From Microbacterium sp. B35-30 (GTDB taxonomy: Bacteria > Actinomycetota > Actinomycetes > Actinomycetales > Microbacteriaceae), in NCBI RefSeq assembly GCF_010634855.1, contig NZ_MWLQ01000026.1, positions 144,833 to 208,832 on the forward strand: 64,000 nucleotides of DNA. The letters run 5' to 3'. Below the pieces are notes generated by a model that was not told the DNA's origin, did not search any database, and saw only the letters and a list, made by a program, of their open reading frames with translations. Of this stretch, positions 52,435 to 61,209 are shown piece by piece (the first letter of the stretch is position 1; the number at the start of each line of letters is the position of its first letter). Position numbers and translations under genes: made by a program.

Positions 52435-53970
52435 CTACCTGATCACGGGGCGTGCTCCGAACCGGGGTCGACGGGACGCGACGATCGCGATGCCGATGCT
52501 GAGCAGTCCGATGGCGATCGCCGCAGGCCCCCGGACGGCGGTGGTATCCGTTCCCGTGACGGCGAGAGCGGTCGACGGCGGGTTCTGAGCGACCTCTCCG
52601 GCGGGAGCAGGGGTCTCCGCCGGCGCGGGCGGTGGGGGAGTCGGCTCGGTGGGAGAAGGCGCGACGACGGCGATCTGCGACGGCTCGCCGAAGCGCTCGA
52701 CCCAGACGAAATCCGGCCCGGTGTGGGCGACGACTGCGGCGACCTGGTCGGCGGCGCTCACGCTCCATACCGCCGTGTAGAAGCCCGGTGCGGTCATTCC
52801 CCAAGGGGAAGTGACGGTGTACGGGCCCGCCGGACCGATGAGCGGATCGGTCGTCACGCGCAGCGTGCCGACGATGGATGCCTCGGCAGGGACTGCCGAG
52901 CCAGGCGCCGGCTCCACGTCGGTCCGGTAGACGACGGCGCCGGCGGTCACGGGCAGATACGACCCGTCCTCGGCCCGCGGCCATGATCCCGCCTCCGCGG
53001 CGAAGGTCACCTCGTCGACATACGGACCTCCCGCCGTCTCTCGCCTGGGCACCCGCGTCGAGATGCTCGGCGAGAACGGCGGGACGCGCGGGGCGGCGTC
53101 GGCTCCTGCAACCTCGAACTCGATCACGCCGGCAGGGCCGGCCGTCTGCTGCCCACCCGGCGTCGTGTAGTGGCGCACGGCAGCGGGAAGGCCGGCTCGG
53201 AAGCGGCCGGTGCCGCTCACCGCGTACGCCCGCCCTTCTGCCGGCGGCACCGTCCGGATCGAGTGCGTGCTCCCCACGGACGCCCCGTCGAGTGTCGGTG
53301 ACCCCGAGTCGGTGAAGACGGCGTTCACGAGCGTCACCGTCCCGGTTGCCGCGCTCGTTGCGTCAACCCGCACCGTGCCGCTGCGGTGGTCGGCGGCATC
53401 CGTCGAGAACACCAGACTTCCGCTCGCCGTGGTCGGCGTCGGTGCGGCGCGGGTGGCCTCGTCGTAGTAGGCGACTGCGCGCTCCTGCACGGCCCGATCG
53501 TGCTGTGGCGCGAGCGCGGAGAGCGTCCAATGGATGGCCTCAGCCAGCGAATCGCCGCGGTACCCGAACGCATGGAGCGTCTCCTCGCGGTTCGCGATGG
53601 CCTTGACCGCCCACGCCACCGCGGCCGCCTGAACGGGATCTTCGGTCTGTCCGTAGTTGGACACGAGGTGGTTGATCCCGGCGAGCTGCTGCAGCGACAG
53701 CCCCGCGGCGGAGCCGCTGATCCCGTGGTCGGTGCTCGGTCCGGTCGGAGCGGGCGCGCCCGGAGTGATGCAGTAGGTGTGGACGCCGTCGATGAGCATC
53801 GAGCCGTGCCAGCCGTAGGCCGAGATGGGCGCCCACGTGCCGAACCCGACGCCTCGCTCCGCCGCATCGGCGCGCGGCGGCGCCACGACGTCGATGACCA
53901 GGAGCACGACGAGCCCGGCGAGGATCAGTACGTAGGCGGGCAGTGGGAGGCGGGCGAACAGCAGCCGCAT
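52435..53970 (-). CDS. Cell-wall-anchored surface protein with thioester-like domain and LAVTG sorting signal
   Basis: The 511-residue protein has a signal segment (LPLPAYVLILAGLVVLLVIDVV), a domain with HTYCITPG (C67) and DPVQAAAVAWAV (Q114) spaced as in Cys-Gln thioester domains of Gram-positive adhesins, two or three beta-rich repeat regions, a Pro-rich stretch, and a C-terminal LAVTG (469-473), hydrophobic helix and SRRPRFGAR tail, i.e. a class E sortase signal. It would be displayed on the wall and could bind host or surface amines covalently. No sortase gene is in the window. Start uncertain: GTG at 54021 would add 17 residues. Confidence 0.7.
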   Translation of the reverse strand: MRLLFARLPLPAYVLILAGLVVLLVIDVVAPPRADAAERGVGFGTWAPISAYGWHGSMLIDGVHTYCITPGAPAPTGPSTDHGISGSAAGLSLQQLAGINHLVSNYGQTEDPVQAAAVAWAVKAIANREETLHAFGYRGDSLAEAIHWTLSALAPQHDRAVQERAVAYYDEATRAAPTPTTASGSLVFSTDAADHRSGTVRVDATSAATGTVTLVNAVFTDSGSPTLDGASVGSTHSIRTVPPAEGRAYAVSGTGRFRAGLPAAVRHYTTPGGQQTAGPAGVIEFEVAGADAAPRVPPFSPSISTRVPRRETAGGPYVDEVTFAAEAGSWPRAEDGSYLPVTAGAVVYRTDVEPAPGSAVPAEASIVGTLRVTTDPLIGPAGPYTVTSPWGMTAPGFYTAVWSVSAADQVAAVVAHTGPDFVWVERFGEPSQIAVVAPSPTEPTPPPPAPAETPAPAGEVAQNPPSTALAVTGTDTTAVRGPAAIAIGLLSIGIAIVASRRPRFGARPVIR

Positions 53971-54116
53971 GATCAGGGGTCGGGGTGTGGGATCGAGAGG
54001 TGTTCGATGTTTCTTCGGCACACATAGAGACTGCGCGAGCGCCGCCCGGCGTCCGCCGCTGCCGGACGGATCTGTGGATGAACGCCCGTGCGCCCGCTCT
54101 GGGGAGGAACCGTGCG

Positions 54117-55049
54117 TTACGCCGAGGGGACGAGCGTCAGGAGTGACGCCTCCGGCCGGCAGGCGAAGCGCACGGGGGCATAAATCGAGTGTCCGAGACC
54201 GGCGCTGACGTTCAGGGGAACGGTGCGCCCCTCGTGCGTCCATGTGCTCAGCCCGCGCGCCTGCTTCAGCGGAATGTCGCAGTTGGCGACGAGCGCGCCG
54301 AAGCCGGGCACACGCACCTGCCCGCCGTGGGTGTGGCCGGCGAAGACGGCGTCGGCGCCGAGATCGACGAAGTCGTCGAGCACGCGCCGGTACGGCGCGT
54401 GGGTGACACTGATCGTGAGATCGGCGGACTCGTTGCTGCGCAGTTCCGACAGCAGCCCGGGGAGTACCTCGAGCTTGTCCCACTCACGGTGGGCGTCGCT
54501 GACGCCGAAGGCCGCGATGCGGCGGCCGGCGGCATCCAGAGCCCCGACACGATTGTTGAGATCGAGCCAGCCGAGCTCGTCGGTCAGGTAGTCGTCGAGC
54601 GCCTGGGTGTCGAGGGGCTCGGACGTGTGCTTCACCTTCGACGGCCCGGTGAAGTACTTCAGCGGGTTGCGCGGCGAAGGGGAGGCATGGTCGTTCGAGC
54701 CGTGGACGAAGACGCCCGGGATGCCGCGCAGCGGATCGAACGCCGCGCGCAGGCCGCGAAGCCCTTCGGCGTGGCCCATGTTGTCGCCGGTGTTGACCAC
54801 GAGGTCGGGCTGGAGCTCGGCGAGGGCCGCGATCCACTCCTGCTTGCGGTGCTGCCAGGGCGCCATGTGCGCGTCGGACAGGTGGAGGACGCGGATCGGC
54901 GCCGCTCCGGCGGCAAGGACCGGCACCTCATGGAAGCGGACGGTGAAGAGGTAGCGCTCGATGCCGACGCCCCAGATCGCGGCTCCTGCACCGACCGCCC
55001 CCACCGTGCCGAGCACGGTGAGGGCGGTGCGAGTTGCTGCAGACGGCAC
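54117..55049 (-). CDS. Calcineurin-like metallophosphoesterase
   Basis: The 310-residue protein has one N-terminal membrane helix and the metal motifs LHLSDAHMAPW, VVNTGDNMG, VHGSNDH, SVTHAPYRRVL and FAGHTHGGQVRVP. This YaeI-like group acts on phosphodiesters, often lipids. GTG at 55049 overlaps the PBP stop by one base, so the gene is co-transcribed with the penicillin-binding protein. Confidence 0.88.
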   Translation of the reverse strand: MPSAATRTALTVLGTVGAVGAGAAIWGVGIERYLFTVRFHEVPVLAAGAAPIRVLHLSDAHMAPWQHRKQEWIAALAELQPDLVVNTGDNMGHAEGLRGLRAAFDPLRGIPGVFVHGSNDHASPSPRNPLKYFTGPSKVKHTSEPLDTQALDDYLTDELGWLDLNNRVGALDAAGRRIAAFGVSDAHREWDKLEVLPGLLSELRSNESADLTISVTHAPYRRVLDDFVDLGADAVFAGHTHGGQVRVPGFGALVANCDIPLKQARGLSTWTHEGRTVPLNVSAGLGHSIYAPVRFACRPEASLLTLVPSA

Positions 55050-57871
55050 TAGTCGTCGTCACCGCCGTCGCCGCCAGGGCCGCGGCCTCCGCCGCCGCCG
55101 CAGACCGCGGCGGTGTAGTCGACGGCGATCGCCGTGTTGCGGTTCACGGCGCTGCCGGCGGCGGGGTTGGTCCCGCTCGTGCGCGTCTGCGCACCGGCGC
55201 TGACGTCAGCGGTGCAGGTGCCGTCGCCGACGTTGCCGAAGCCTGCGCTGCGGAGGGCCTTCTTGGCGTCCTCGAGCGAGCGACCCGATACGTCGGGGAC
55301 CGTGAGGCCCTCGCCGTTGCTGGGGTTGATGGTGACCGTAGTGCCACCCGCGACCTTCCCGGCTCCGGGGTTCTGGGCACCCACGACGCCCGCGGGCTGG
55401 TTGGAGTCGACTGGCCCGCCGACCTCGACCGTGAAGCCGGCGTCGGTCAGGGTCTTCGTCGCCTGCTCGATCGTCTGGCCGACTACGTTGGGGAGGTCCG
55501 TCAGCTGCACCTTGATGAGGTCGTTGTCAGGGGTCGCGAACCGGTCGCCGCCGTACGCGGCGTTGGCCGCGCCTTGGACGTCCCGGGTGATGCGGTAGCG
55601 GATGTCGGAGAGACGAACCCCGTTGTGGGAGGTCTTGAAGATGTCCCCACCGCCCTGGACGTTGCCTGCCCAGGTCGCGGTCGCGACCTTGGTGCTGGAC
55701 TCGACCAGCCACGACTGGAGCTCTTCGTGGGTACCGGTCTTGCCGATGAGCGGCACGTTGTCGCGCGGCTTGCCCTGAGCACCGGTTCCGCCGTTCATCA
55801 CACCCTGCAGCGCGTAGGCCGCGGTCGCCGCCACCTTCGGATCCACCACCGGGCTGCACGCGCGCTGCGGCTTCGGCAGTTCGTTGCCGTCCGAATCGGT
55901 CACGCGGTCGATCACCTGCGGCTGGCAGTACACGCCGTTGTTGGCGACCGTCGCGTAGGCCTCGGCGATCGCGAGCGGCGACACGTTGGCCGTGCCGATG
56001 ACGGTGTTGAGGCCGTCCATCTTGACCGGCGCGTTGCTGTACGTATCGATGACGCCCAGCTTGGTGGCGACGTTTCCGATGTCGCAGAGGTCGAGCTTCT
56101 CGGCCATGGCGAAGTAGCCGGTGTTCAGCGACGAGGCAGTGAATTGCATCGGAGTGCCGATCCGTCCGGGGTCCTTGCCGAAGTTGCCCGTCGGCTTCGT
56201 GGCTGTGTTCAACCAGGTCTCGCCGCACACGGTCATCTTCTTGAAGATGCGCAGCGTGCCGTTGAGCGTCTCGTTCACGGAGTGGCCCTTCTCGAGCCAG
56301 TCGAGGAGCGTGAAGAGCTTGAACGTCGATCCCGCGTTGAAGCCGGTCGACGCGCCGAAGGTCTGGTCGCCGGCATACACCTGCGACGAGAAATTCCAGT
56401 CCGGGGCATTGGCGGCATCCTCGCTGAACTTCGTGTTCTGCGCCATCGCCAGGACCCGCCCGGTCGTCGCCTCGATGCTGACCGTGGTCGAGCCGAAGCG
56501 GCCCGCTTGCGGCTGGGTCGTCCCCTGCCGCATCTGGATGCTGGTCGGCGCGTAGGTGGCCATCGCCTGCTCGGCGGGGCCCTGGATGCGCGGGTCGAGG
56601 GTCGTGTAGACGCTGAGTCCGCCGCGCTGGAGGGTGTCCTGACGCGCTTCCACGGTCTCACCGAACGCGGGGTCGTTGAGGATCACGTACTTGACGTACT
56701 GGCAGAAATACGCCGCGCCTCCCGCATTCGCGCAACCGGTCTTGGGTTCGACGACATCGGGCGTGATGGGCCAGGCGGCCGCCTCGACGTACTGCTCGCG
56801 CGTGATCTTGCCGTCCTCGAGCAGGCGACTCAGCACGTAGAGCTGGCGCACCTTCGTCGAGGTGTATCCGTCGGCGGCGGCGAGCTTCTGCTCTTCGGTG
56901 ATCTCACCGGAGGCGACGAGGTCATCCAGGACGCCGAGCTTGGCGCCCTCGTCGATCACGCCGTCCGGTGCCTTGTTGAAGGTCGTTCCGTCGGAGCTGG
57001 TGATCGATCCGCCGACCTTGTCGATGCGGTAGCTGTTCGGATTCTGCACCATGCCCGCGAGCGTCGCCGCCTGCGCGACGGTGAGATTCGCGGCGGTGCT
57101 GTTGAAGTATCGACGGGCAGCGGCTTCGATGCCGTAGGTGATGCCGCCGAAGTTGGCGATGTTGAGGTACCCGAGCAGGATGTCGTTCTTGGAGTACTTC
57201 TGCTCGAGCGCGATCGCGTAGCGCATCTCCTGCAGTTTGCGACTGTATCCCTCGGCACCTTCGGCCGTCGTCGCCTCGACCCAGCAGTTGAGCAGCGCCT
57301 GATCGCGGCTGACCTTCTCCTTCGCCAGACCGGTCGCCTCGTCGATGACCACCTCGCCGGCGTCGTTCGTCTCGTACTCCGTGGCGGCGTTCTGCTCGCA
57401 CTTCTGGATCAGCACGTTCTTGACGTACTGCTGGCTGATCGACGACCCGCCCTGGGTCTCTGAGGCGCCTCCGGCGTTGGAGAGCAGCGCGCGCGTGGTT
57501 CCGATGAGGTCGATGCCGCCGTGCTGGTAGTAGCGCGGGTCCTCACTGGAGAGAAGCGCGTCGTACATGACGGGGTTGATCTGGTCGAAGTTGACCGGCG
57601 TGCGGTCCTGCTCGAGGAACTGCGTCATGAGCTGCGGCTGCCCGCTCGCCGGGTCGGTGTAGTAGAAGTTGCTCGGGAGCATGAGCTTGTCGATCTCGAG
57701 CGAGCTCGGCAGATTGTCGAACATCGTGATCGCGCGCTCGGCCGCAGTGCTCGTGATCGCGACCGCGGGGGTGACGGTCGCTGCGATGAGGACACCGGCT
57801 GCGGCGCTGAGGCCTACGAGCCCGGCGAGGCCGCCGAGCACACCTGTGGCCGTGCGTTTGGTATCAGGCAT
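55049..57871 (-). CDS. Class A penicillin-binding protein with PASTA domains
   Basis: The 940-residue enzyme has a membrane anchor (VLGGLAGLVGLSAAAGVLIAATV), a GT51 transglycosylase domain (ALLSSEDPRYYQHGGIDLIGTTRALL with catalytic Glu, GGSSISQQYVKN), a transpeptidase domain (GSTFKLF with SxxK, SSLNTGYF, GKTGTHEE) and two PASTA domains (LPNVVGQTIEQATKTLTDAGFTV, VPDVSGRSLEDAKKALRSAGF) before a Gly/Asp-rich end. It builds and cross-links peptidoglycan outside the membrane. A TACGAT hexamer stands seven bases before the ATG. Confidence 0.95.
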   Translation of the reverse strand: MPDTKRTATGVLGGLAGLVGLSAAAGVLIAATVTPAVAITSTAAERAITMFDNLPSSLEIDKLMLPSNFYYTDPASGQPQLMTQFLEQDRTPVNFDQINPVMYDALLSSEDPRYYQHGGIDLIGTTRALLSNAGGASETQGGSSISQQYVKNVLIQKCEQNAATEYETNDAGEVVIDEATGLAKEKVSRDQALLNCWVEATTAEGAEGYSRKLQEMRYAIALEQKYSKNDILLGYLNIANFGGITYGIEAAARRYFNSTAANLTVAQAATLAGMVQNPNSYRIDKVGGSITSSDGTTFNKAPDGVIDEGAKLGVLDDLVASGEITEEQKLAAADGYTSTKVRQLYVLSRLLEDGKITREQYVEAAAWPITPDVVEPKTGCANAGGAAYFCQYVKYVILNDPAFGETVEARQDTLQRGGLSVYTTLDPRIQGPAEQAMATYAPTSIQMRQGTTQPQAGRFGSTTVSIEATTGRVLAMAQNTKFSEDAANAPDWNFSSQVYAGDQTFGASTGFNAGSTFKLFTLLDWLEKGHSVNETLNGTLRIFKKMTVCGETWLNTATKPTGNFGKDPGRIGTPMQFTASSLNTGYFAMAEKLDLCDIGNVATKLGVIDTYSNAPVKMDGLNTVIGTANVSPLAIAEAYATVANNGVYCQPQVIDRVTDSDGNELPKPQRACSPVVDPKVAATAAYALQGVMNGGTGAQGKPRDNVPLIGKTGTHEELQSWLVESSTKVATATWAGNVQGGGDIFKTSHNGVRLSDIRYRITRDVQGAANAAYGGDRFATPDNDLIKVQLTDLPNVVGQTIEQATKTLTDAGFTVEVGGPVDSNQPAGVVGAQNPGAGKVAGGTTVTINPSNGEGLTVPDVSGRSLEDAKKALRSAGFGNVGDGTCTADVSAGAQTRTSGTNPAAGSAVNRNTAIAVDYTAAVCGGGGGRGPGGDGGDDD

Positions 57872-57980
57872 AGGGTTGATCGTAGGGGAGATACCTGGGC
57901 GATTCCCTCAGAGACGTGCGCCCGCCGAGGTGTTTCCCAGCCTTCACCTGCCGTCCTTTCCGCATACCCGAGGAGTCGCG

Positions 57981-58196
57981 ATGACGACGTGGGAGTACCT
58001 CACCACGCCCCTGCTGATCCACAACACCGCCGCGATCCTCAACAACTGGGGCAAGCAGGGCTGGGAGCTCGTCCAGGTCGTTCCTGGTCCTGAGGGCGGC
58101 CTGGTCGCCTACTTCAAGCGCCCCGCCGGCGGCGGACAGCAGAACGCGGGGCTGGATGCCGCGGCCCAGGCCGCCCAGCAGTTCGAGGGGGCATGA
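57981..58196 (+). CDS. Small DUF4177-like protein
   Basis: A 71-residue soluble protein, TTWEYLTTPLLIHNTAAILNNWGKQGWELVQVVPGPEGGLVAYFKR, matching the DUF4177 pattern of a short sheet with the GWELV signature. GAGGAG lies five bases before ATG 57981. It overlaps the RidA gene (ATGA). Function unknown. Confidence 0.8.
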   Translation: MTTWEYLTTPLLIHNTAAILNNWGKQGWELVQVVPGPEGGLVAYFKRPAGGGQQNAGLDAAAQAAQQFEGA

Positions 58197-58666
58197 CCAT
58201 GAGCGTGAGCGACCGTCTCGCCGAACTCGGCATCGCCCTTCCCGGTGTGGTGCCGCCCGTCGCCGCCTACGTGCCCGCGAAGGCGCACGGCGACCTCGTC
58301 TACACCGCCGGCCAGCTGCCGATGGTGTCGGGTGCCCTCCCGGCGACCGGCAAGGTCGGGGAGGGCGAAGGCCTCGTCCCCGCGGATGACGCGAAGGGAT
58401 ACGCCCGTCAGAGCGCCCTCAACGCCATCGCCGCCGCCGCGGCCGCTGTCGGCGGGGTCGACCGGCTCACCGGCGTGGTGAAGGTCACGGGTTTCGTGGC
58501 ATCCGTGCCCGAGTTCACGGGGCAGCCGGGCGTCATCAATGGCGCCAGCGAGGTGCTCGGAGACATCTTCGGCGAAGCGGGCACGCACGCGCGGTCCGCC
58601 GTGGGCGTCCCGGTGCTGCCGCTCGACGCCCCCGTCGAGGTCGAGGTCGTCTTCTCCTACGCCTGA
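58193..58666 (+). CDS. RidA-family protein
   Basis: The 157-residue protein has [94 protein letters not shown], i.e. the YjgF/YER057c/UK114 fold of the RidA group with the substrate Arg (HARSAVG). Such proteins deaminate reactive enamine/imine metabolites. Translationally coupled to the upstream DUF4177 gene. Confidence 0.88.
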   Translation: MTMSVSDRLAELGIALPGVVPPVAAYVPAKAHGDLVYTAGQLPMVSGALPATGKVGEGEGLVPADDAKGYARQSALNAIAAAAAAVGGVDRLTGVVKVTGFVASVPEFTGQPGVINGASEVLGDIFGEAGTHARSAVGVPVLPLDAPVEVEVVFSYA

Positions 58667-58695
58667 CGCGCATTCCGCTCAGGCGACGCGAACGA

Positions 58696-58734
58696 AGAGC
58701 GGATGCCGCAGCCCTGGGCTGCGGCATCCGCTCT
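58696..58734. terminator. Strong bidirectional hairpin between ridA-like gene and acs
   Basis: AGAGCGGATGCCGCAGCC and its perfect complement enclose a three-base loop, and AACGA/TCGTT extends the stem outside a two-base bulge. It lies between the ends of convergent genes and can terminate both. Confidence 0.75.
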
Positions 58735-58751
58735 CCTCGTTCGTCCGATGT

Positions 58752-58771
58752 CGGTCGTTGAGCGAGACGAA
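58752..58771. repeat. Partial copy of the lldD-downstream repeat
   Basis: CGGTCGTTGAGCGAGACGAA shares CGGTCGTTGAGCGAG with the right arm at 51442, and ends like the outer part of that element (GAGACGAA). Evidence for a dispersed repeat family. Confidence 0.6.
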
Positions 58772-58791
58772 CGCCCCGAGCCTCCCGCGAC

Positions 58792-60786
58792 CTACTTCAC
58801 CTGGGCGGAGATCACCGACATGACGGCCGTGTCGGCGAGCGTCGTCGTGTCGCCGACTTCGCGGCCCTCGGCGACGTCGCGGAGCAGGCGGCGCATGATC
58901 TTGCCGGAGCGAGTCTTGGGCAGCTCGCCCACGATGTAGACGTCGCGCGGGCGGGCGATCGGGCCGATCTGCTCGCCGACCCACTGCCGGAGCGTCTGGC
59001 CCAGGCCCTCCACATCGTGCTCGTCGAGGAAGGACTGCTTGATGATGACGAAGGCAACGACGGCCTGCCCGGTGGTCTCGTCGGAGGCGCCGACGACGGC
59101 GGCCTCGGCGGTGGCCTCGTGCGCGACCAGCGCCGACTCGATCTCGGTGGTCGACAGGCGGTGCCCCGACACGTTCATGACGTCGTCGACGCGGCCGAGC
59201 AGCCACACGTCGCCGTCATCGTCGAGGCGTGCCCCGTCGCCGGCGAAGTAGTAGCCCTGCTTCTGGAACTTCTCCCAGTACGTCTCGACGAAGCGCTCCG
59301 GGTCACCCCAGATGCCGCGCAGCATCGACGGCCACGGCTCCGTGACGACGAGGAGCCCGCCGTTGCCGTTGCCGACGTGCGTGCCGTCCTCGTCGACGAC
59401 GTCGATCGAGATGCCGGGAAGCGGCACCTGCGCCGAGCCGGGCTTCGTCTCGGTGACGCCGGGGAGGGCCGAGATCATGACCGAACCCGTCTCGGTCTGC
59501 CACCACGTGTCGACGATCGGCGCCGTCTTGCCGCCGATGATCTTGCGGTACCACATCCACGCCTCGGGGTTGATGGGCTCGCCCACCGAGCCGAGGAGCC
59601 GCAGCGATGACAGGTCGAACTGCTGGGGGATGGCGCGGCCGAGCTTCATGAACGAGCGGATCGCGGTCGGCGCCGTGTAGAGCACCGTGACCCCGTACTT
59701 CTGCACGATCTCCCACCAGCGACCCGGGTGCGGGGCATCCGGAGTCCCCTCGTACAGCACCTGGGTCACGCCGTTGGCGAGCGGACCGTAGGTGACGTAC
59801 GAGTGGCCGGTGACCCAGCCGATGTCGGCCGTGCACCAGTAGACGTCGGTCTCGGGGTGGATGTCGTGCACGACCTTGTTGGTGAACGCCGACTGCGTGA
59901 GGTAGCCGCCGGAGGTGTGGAGGATGCCCTTGGGCTTTCCGGTGGTTCCCGACGTGTAGAGGATGAACAGCGGGTTCTCGGCCGGGAAGGGCTGAGCCTC
60001 GTGCTCGCCGGAGGCGGCCGGGACGACATCGTGCCACCACAGATCGCGGTCGTCTGTCCAATCGACCTCGTTGTCGCCCCGCTTGACGACCAGGACGTGC
60101 TCGACCGTCTCCTGCGCGCCGGTGCCGCGGTCGCCGAGCGCCAAGTCGACGGCGGGCTTCAGCGGCGAGACCTTGCCCTTGCGGTAGCCCCCGTCGGCGG
60201 TGATCACGAGCTTGGCGCCGGCGTCATCGATGCGCGCGCGCAGGCTGTCGGCCGAGAAGCCGCCGAACACGACGGAGTGGATGGCGCCGATGCGCGCCAC
60301 CGCCAGCATCGAGGCGACCGCCTCGGGGATCATCGGCAGGTAGATCGCGACGCGGTCGCCCTGACCGATCCCGAGCCCTTCGAGAACGTTCGCGAGCCGC
60401 TTCACCTCGTCGGTGAGTTCGGCATAGGTGACGCGACGCTCGTCGCCGGGTTCACCCTCCCAGAGCAGTGCGACGCGGTCCCCGTTGCCTGCCTCGACAT
60501 GGCGGTCGAGGCAGTTGTAGGCGACGTTGAGCTCACCGTCGGCGAACCACTGGGCGAACGGCGGGTTCGACCAGTCCAGCACCTCGGTGAAGGGCCGGTG
60601 CCAGTGGAGATCGCGCGCCTGTTCAGCCCAGAAGCCGAGCCGATCGGTCTTCGCCTGCTCGTAGAGTTCGGCGGTCGCGACGGCGTTGCCGGCGAAGTCG
60701 TCGCTTGGTGCGAAGCGTCGATCCTCGTTCAGGAGGTGGTCGATCTGGCTGCTGCTGGACTGCGTGAGGGGGGACTGTTCGGTCAT
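58792..60786 (-). CDS. acs: Acetyl-CoA synthetase (AMP-forming)
   Basis: The 664-residue ligase has the AMP-binding core ILYTSGTTGKPKGILHT, WCTADIGWVTGHSYVTYGPL, VDTWWQTETGSVMIS, GYYFAGDGARLDDDGDVWLLGRVDDVMNVSGHRLSTTEIES and the acylatable PKTRSGKIMRR lysine near the end. It activates acetate (or propionate) to acyl-CoA and complements the low-affinity ackA-pta route. ATG at 60786. An inverted repeat lies about 85 bases upstream of the start. Confidence 0.96.
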   Translation of the reverse strand: MTEQSPLTQSSSSQIDHLLNEDRRFAPSDDFAGNAVATAELYEQAKTDRLGFWAEQARDLHWHRPFTEVLDWSNPPFAQWFADGELNVAYNCLDRHVEAGNGDRVALLWEGEPGDERRVTYAELTDEVKRLANVLEGLGIGQGDRVAIYLPMIPEAVASMLAVARIGAIHSVVFGGFSADSLRARIDDAGAKLVITADGGYRKGKVSPLKPAVDLALGDRGTGAQETVEHVLVVKRGDNEVDWTDDRDLWWHDVVPAASGEHEAQPFPAENPLFILYTSGTTGKPKGILHTSGGYLTQSAFTNKVVHDIHPETDVYWCTADIGWVTGHSYVTYGPLANGVTQVLYEGTPDAPHPGRWWEIVQKYGVTVLYTAPTAIRSFMKLGRAIPQQFDLSSLRLLGSVGEPINPEAWMWYRKIIGGKTAPIVDTWWQTETGSVMISALPGVTETKPGSAQVPLPGISIDVVDEDGTHVGNGNGGLLVVTEPWPSMLRGIWGDPERFVETYWEKFQKQGYYFAGDGARLDDDGDVWLLGRVDDVMNVSGHRLSTTEIESALVAHEATAEAAVVGASDETTGQAVVAFVIIKQSFLDEHDVEGLGQTLRQWVGEQIGPIARPRDVYIVGELPKTRSGKIMRRLLRDVAEGREVGDTTTLADTAVMSVISAQVK

Positions 60787-60870
60787 GGGAGCGCGCTCCT
60801 TTGCGGGCTTGAGGGAGGCCGACGGGCGCCGGCGAGTCTGCCAGGAAATGTACCCAGCGGGGCCGGAGCC

Positions 60871-60894
60871 GGCTACCCCCGATAGTGGGTAGCC
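60871..60894. promoter_or_regulatory. 8-base inverted repeat upstream of acs
   Basis: GGCTACCC and GGGTAGCC flank 8 bases. On the minus strand the element contains AGGGGC and CGGGGGT ten bases apart, which resembles the tandem G-run sites of the acetate regulator RamA. A TACATT (60846-60851) may be the acs -10. Assignment is inference. Confidence 0.4.
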
Positions 60895-60947
60895 CCTGCG
60901 ATGTTGGACTCGACCGATATATCAGTGAGAATCCTCTCCTTTTCGTT

Positions 60948-60975
60948 TTGTGAGGCCCCCTTCCTCGCATATGCT
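60948..60975 (+). promoter_or_regulatory. Promoter of the 6C RNA
   Basis: TTGTGA (60948-60953) and TATGCT (60970-60975) are separated by 16 bases within an AT-rich patch. The 6C RNA begins about 7 bases later. Confidence 0.6.
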
Positions 60976-60981
60976 GACCGT

Positions 60982-61088
60982 TGGCCGAACATCGATTCTG
61001 GCATTGCGGAGCCCGACGTCACCCCCCGATTCCGGGCCCGCGCTTGGCGGCATCCCATTCCCCCCATGGGATGCCGCCACTCTTTTCT
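60982..61088 (+). ncRNA. 6C small RNA
   Basis: Two hairpins each show a loop run of exactly six C: the first has GCCCG/CGGGC around 61022-61027, the second is a perfect 13-base stem (61046-61058 with 61066-61078) around 61060-61065. TCTTTTCT follows, giving an intrinsic terminator. This is the defining pattern of the actinobacterial 6C RNA. No ORF is encoded. It sits just before the tad pilus operon, as I recall for the homologous RNA of Mycobacterium. It fills the largest gene-free stretch of the window (60787-61209). Confidence 0.82.
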
Positions 61089-61197
61089 GGGAGCGGTCCC
61101 GCCGATATGGCGTGGCGTCCGTTCCTCCCCAGCCCTGGTTCTGCGCCGCTCATCCACGGATCGTCCGGCTCGACCGGTGCTCCGCGCGCGGCGCTTC

Positions 61198-61203
61198 TAG
61201 CGT
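61198..61203 (+). promoter_or_regulatory. -10 hexamer TAGCGT, leaderless start of tadA
   Basis: TAGCGT, six bases (CGAAGC), then the ATG at 61210; no ribosome site. Confidence 0.5.
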
Positions 61204-61209
61204 CGAAGC

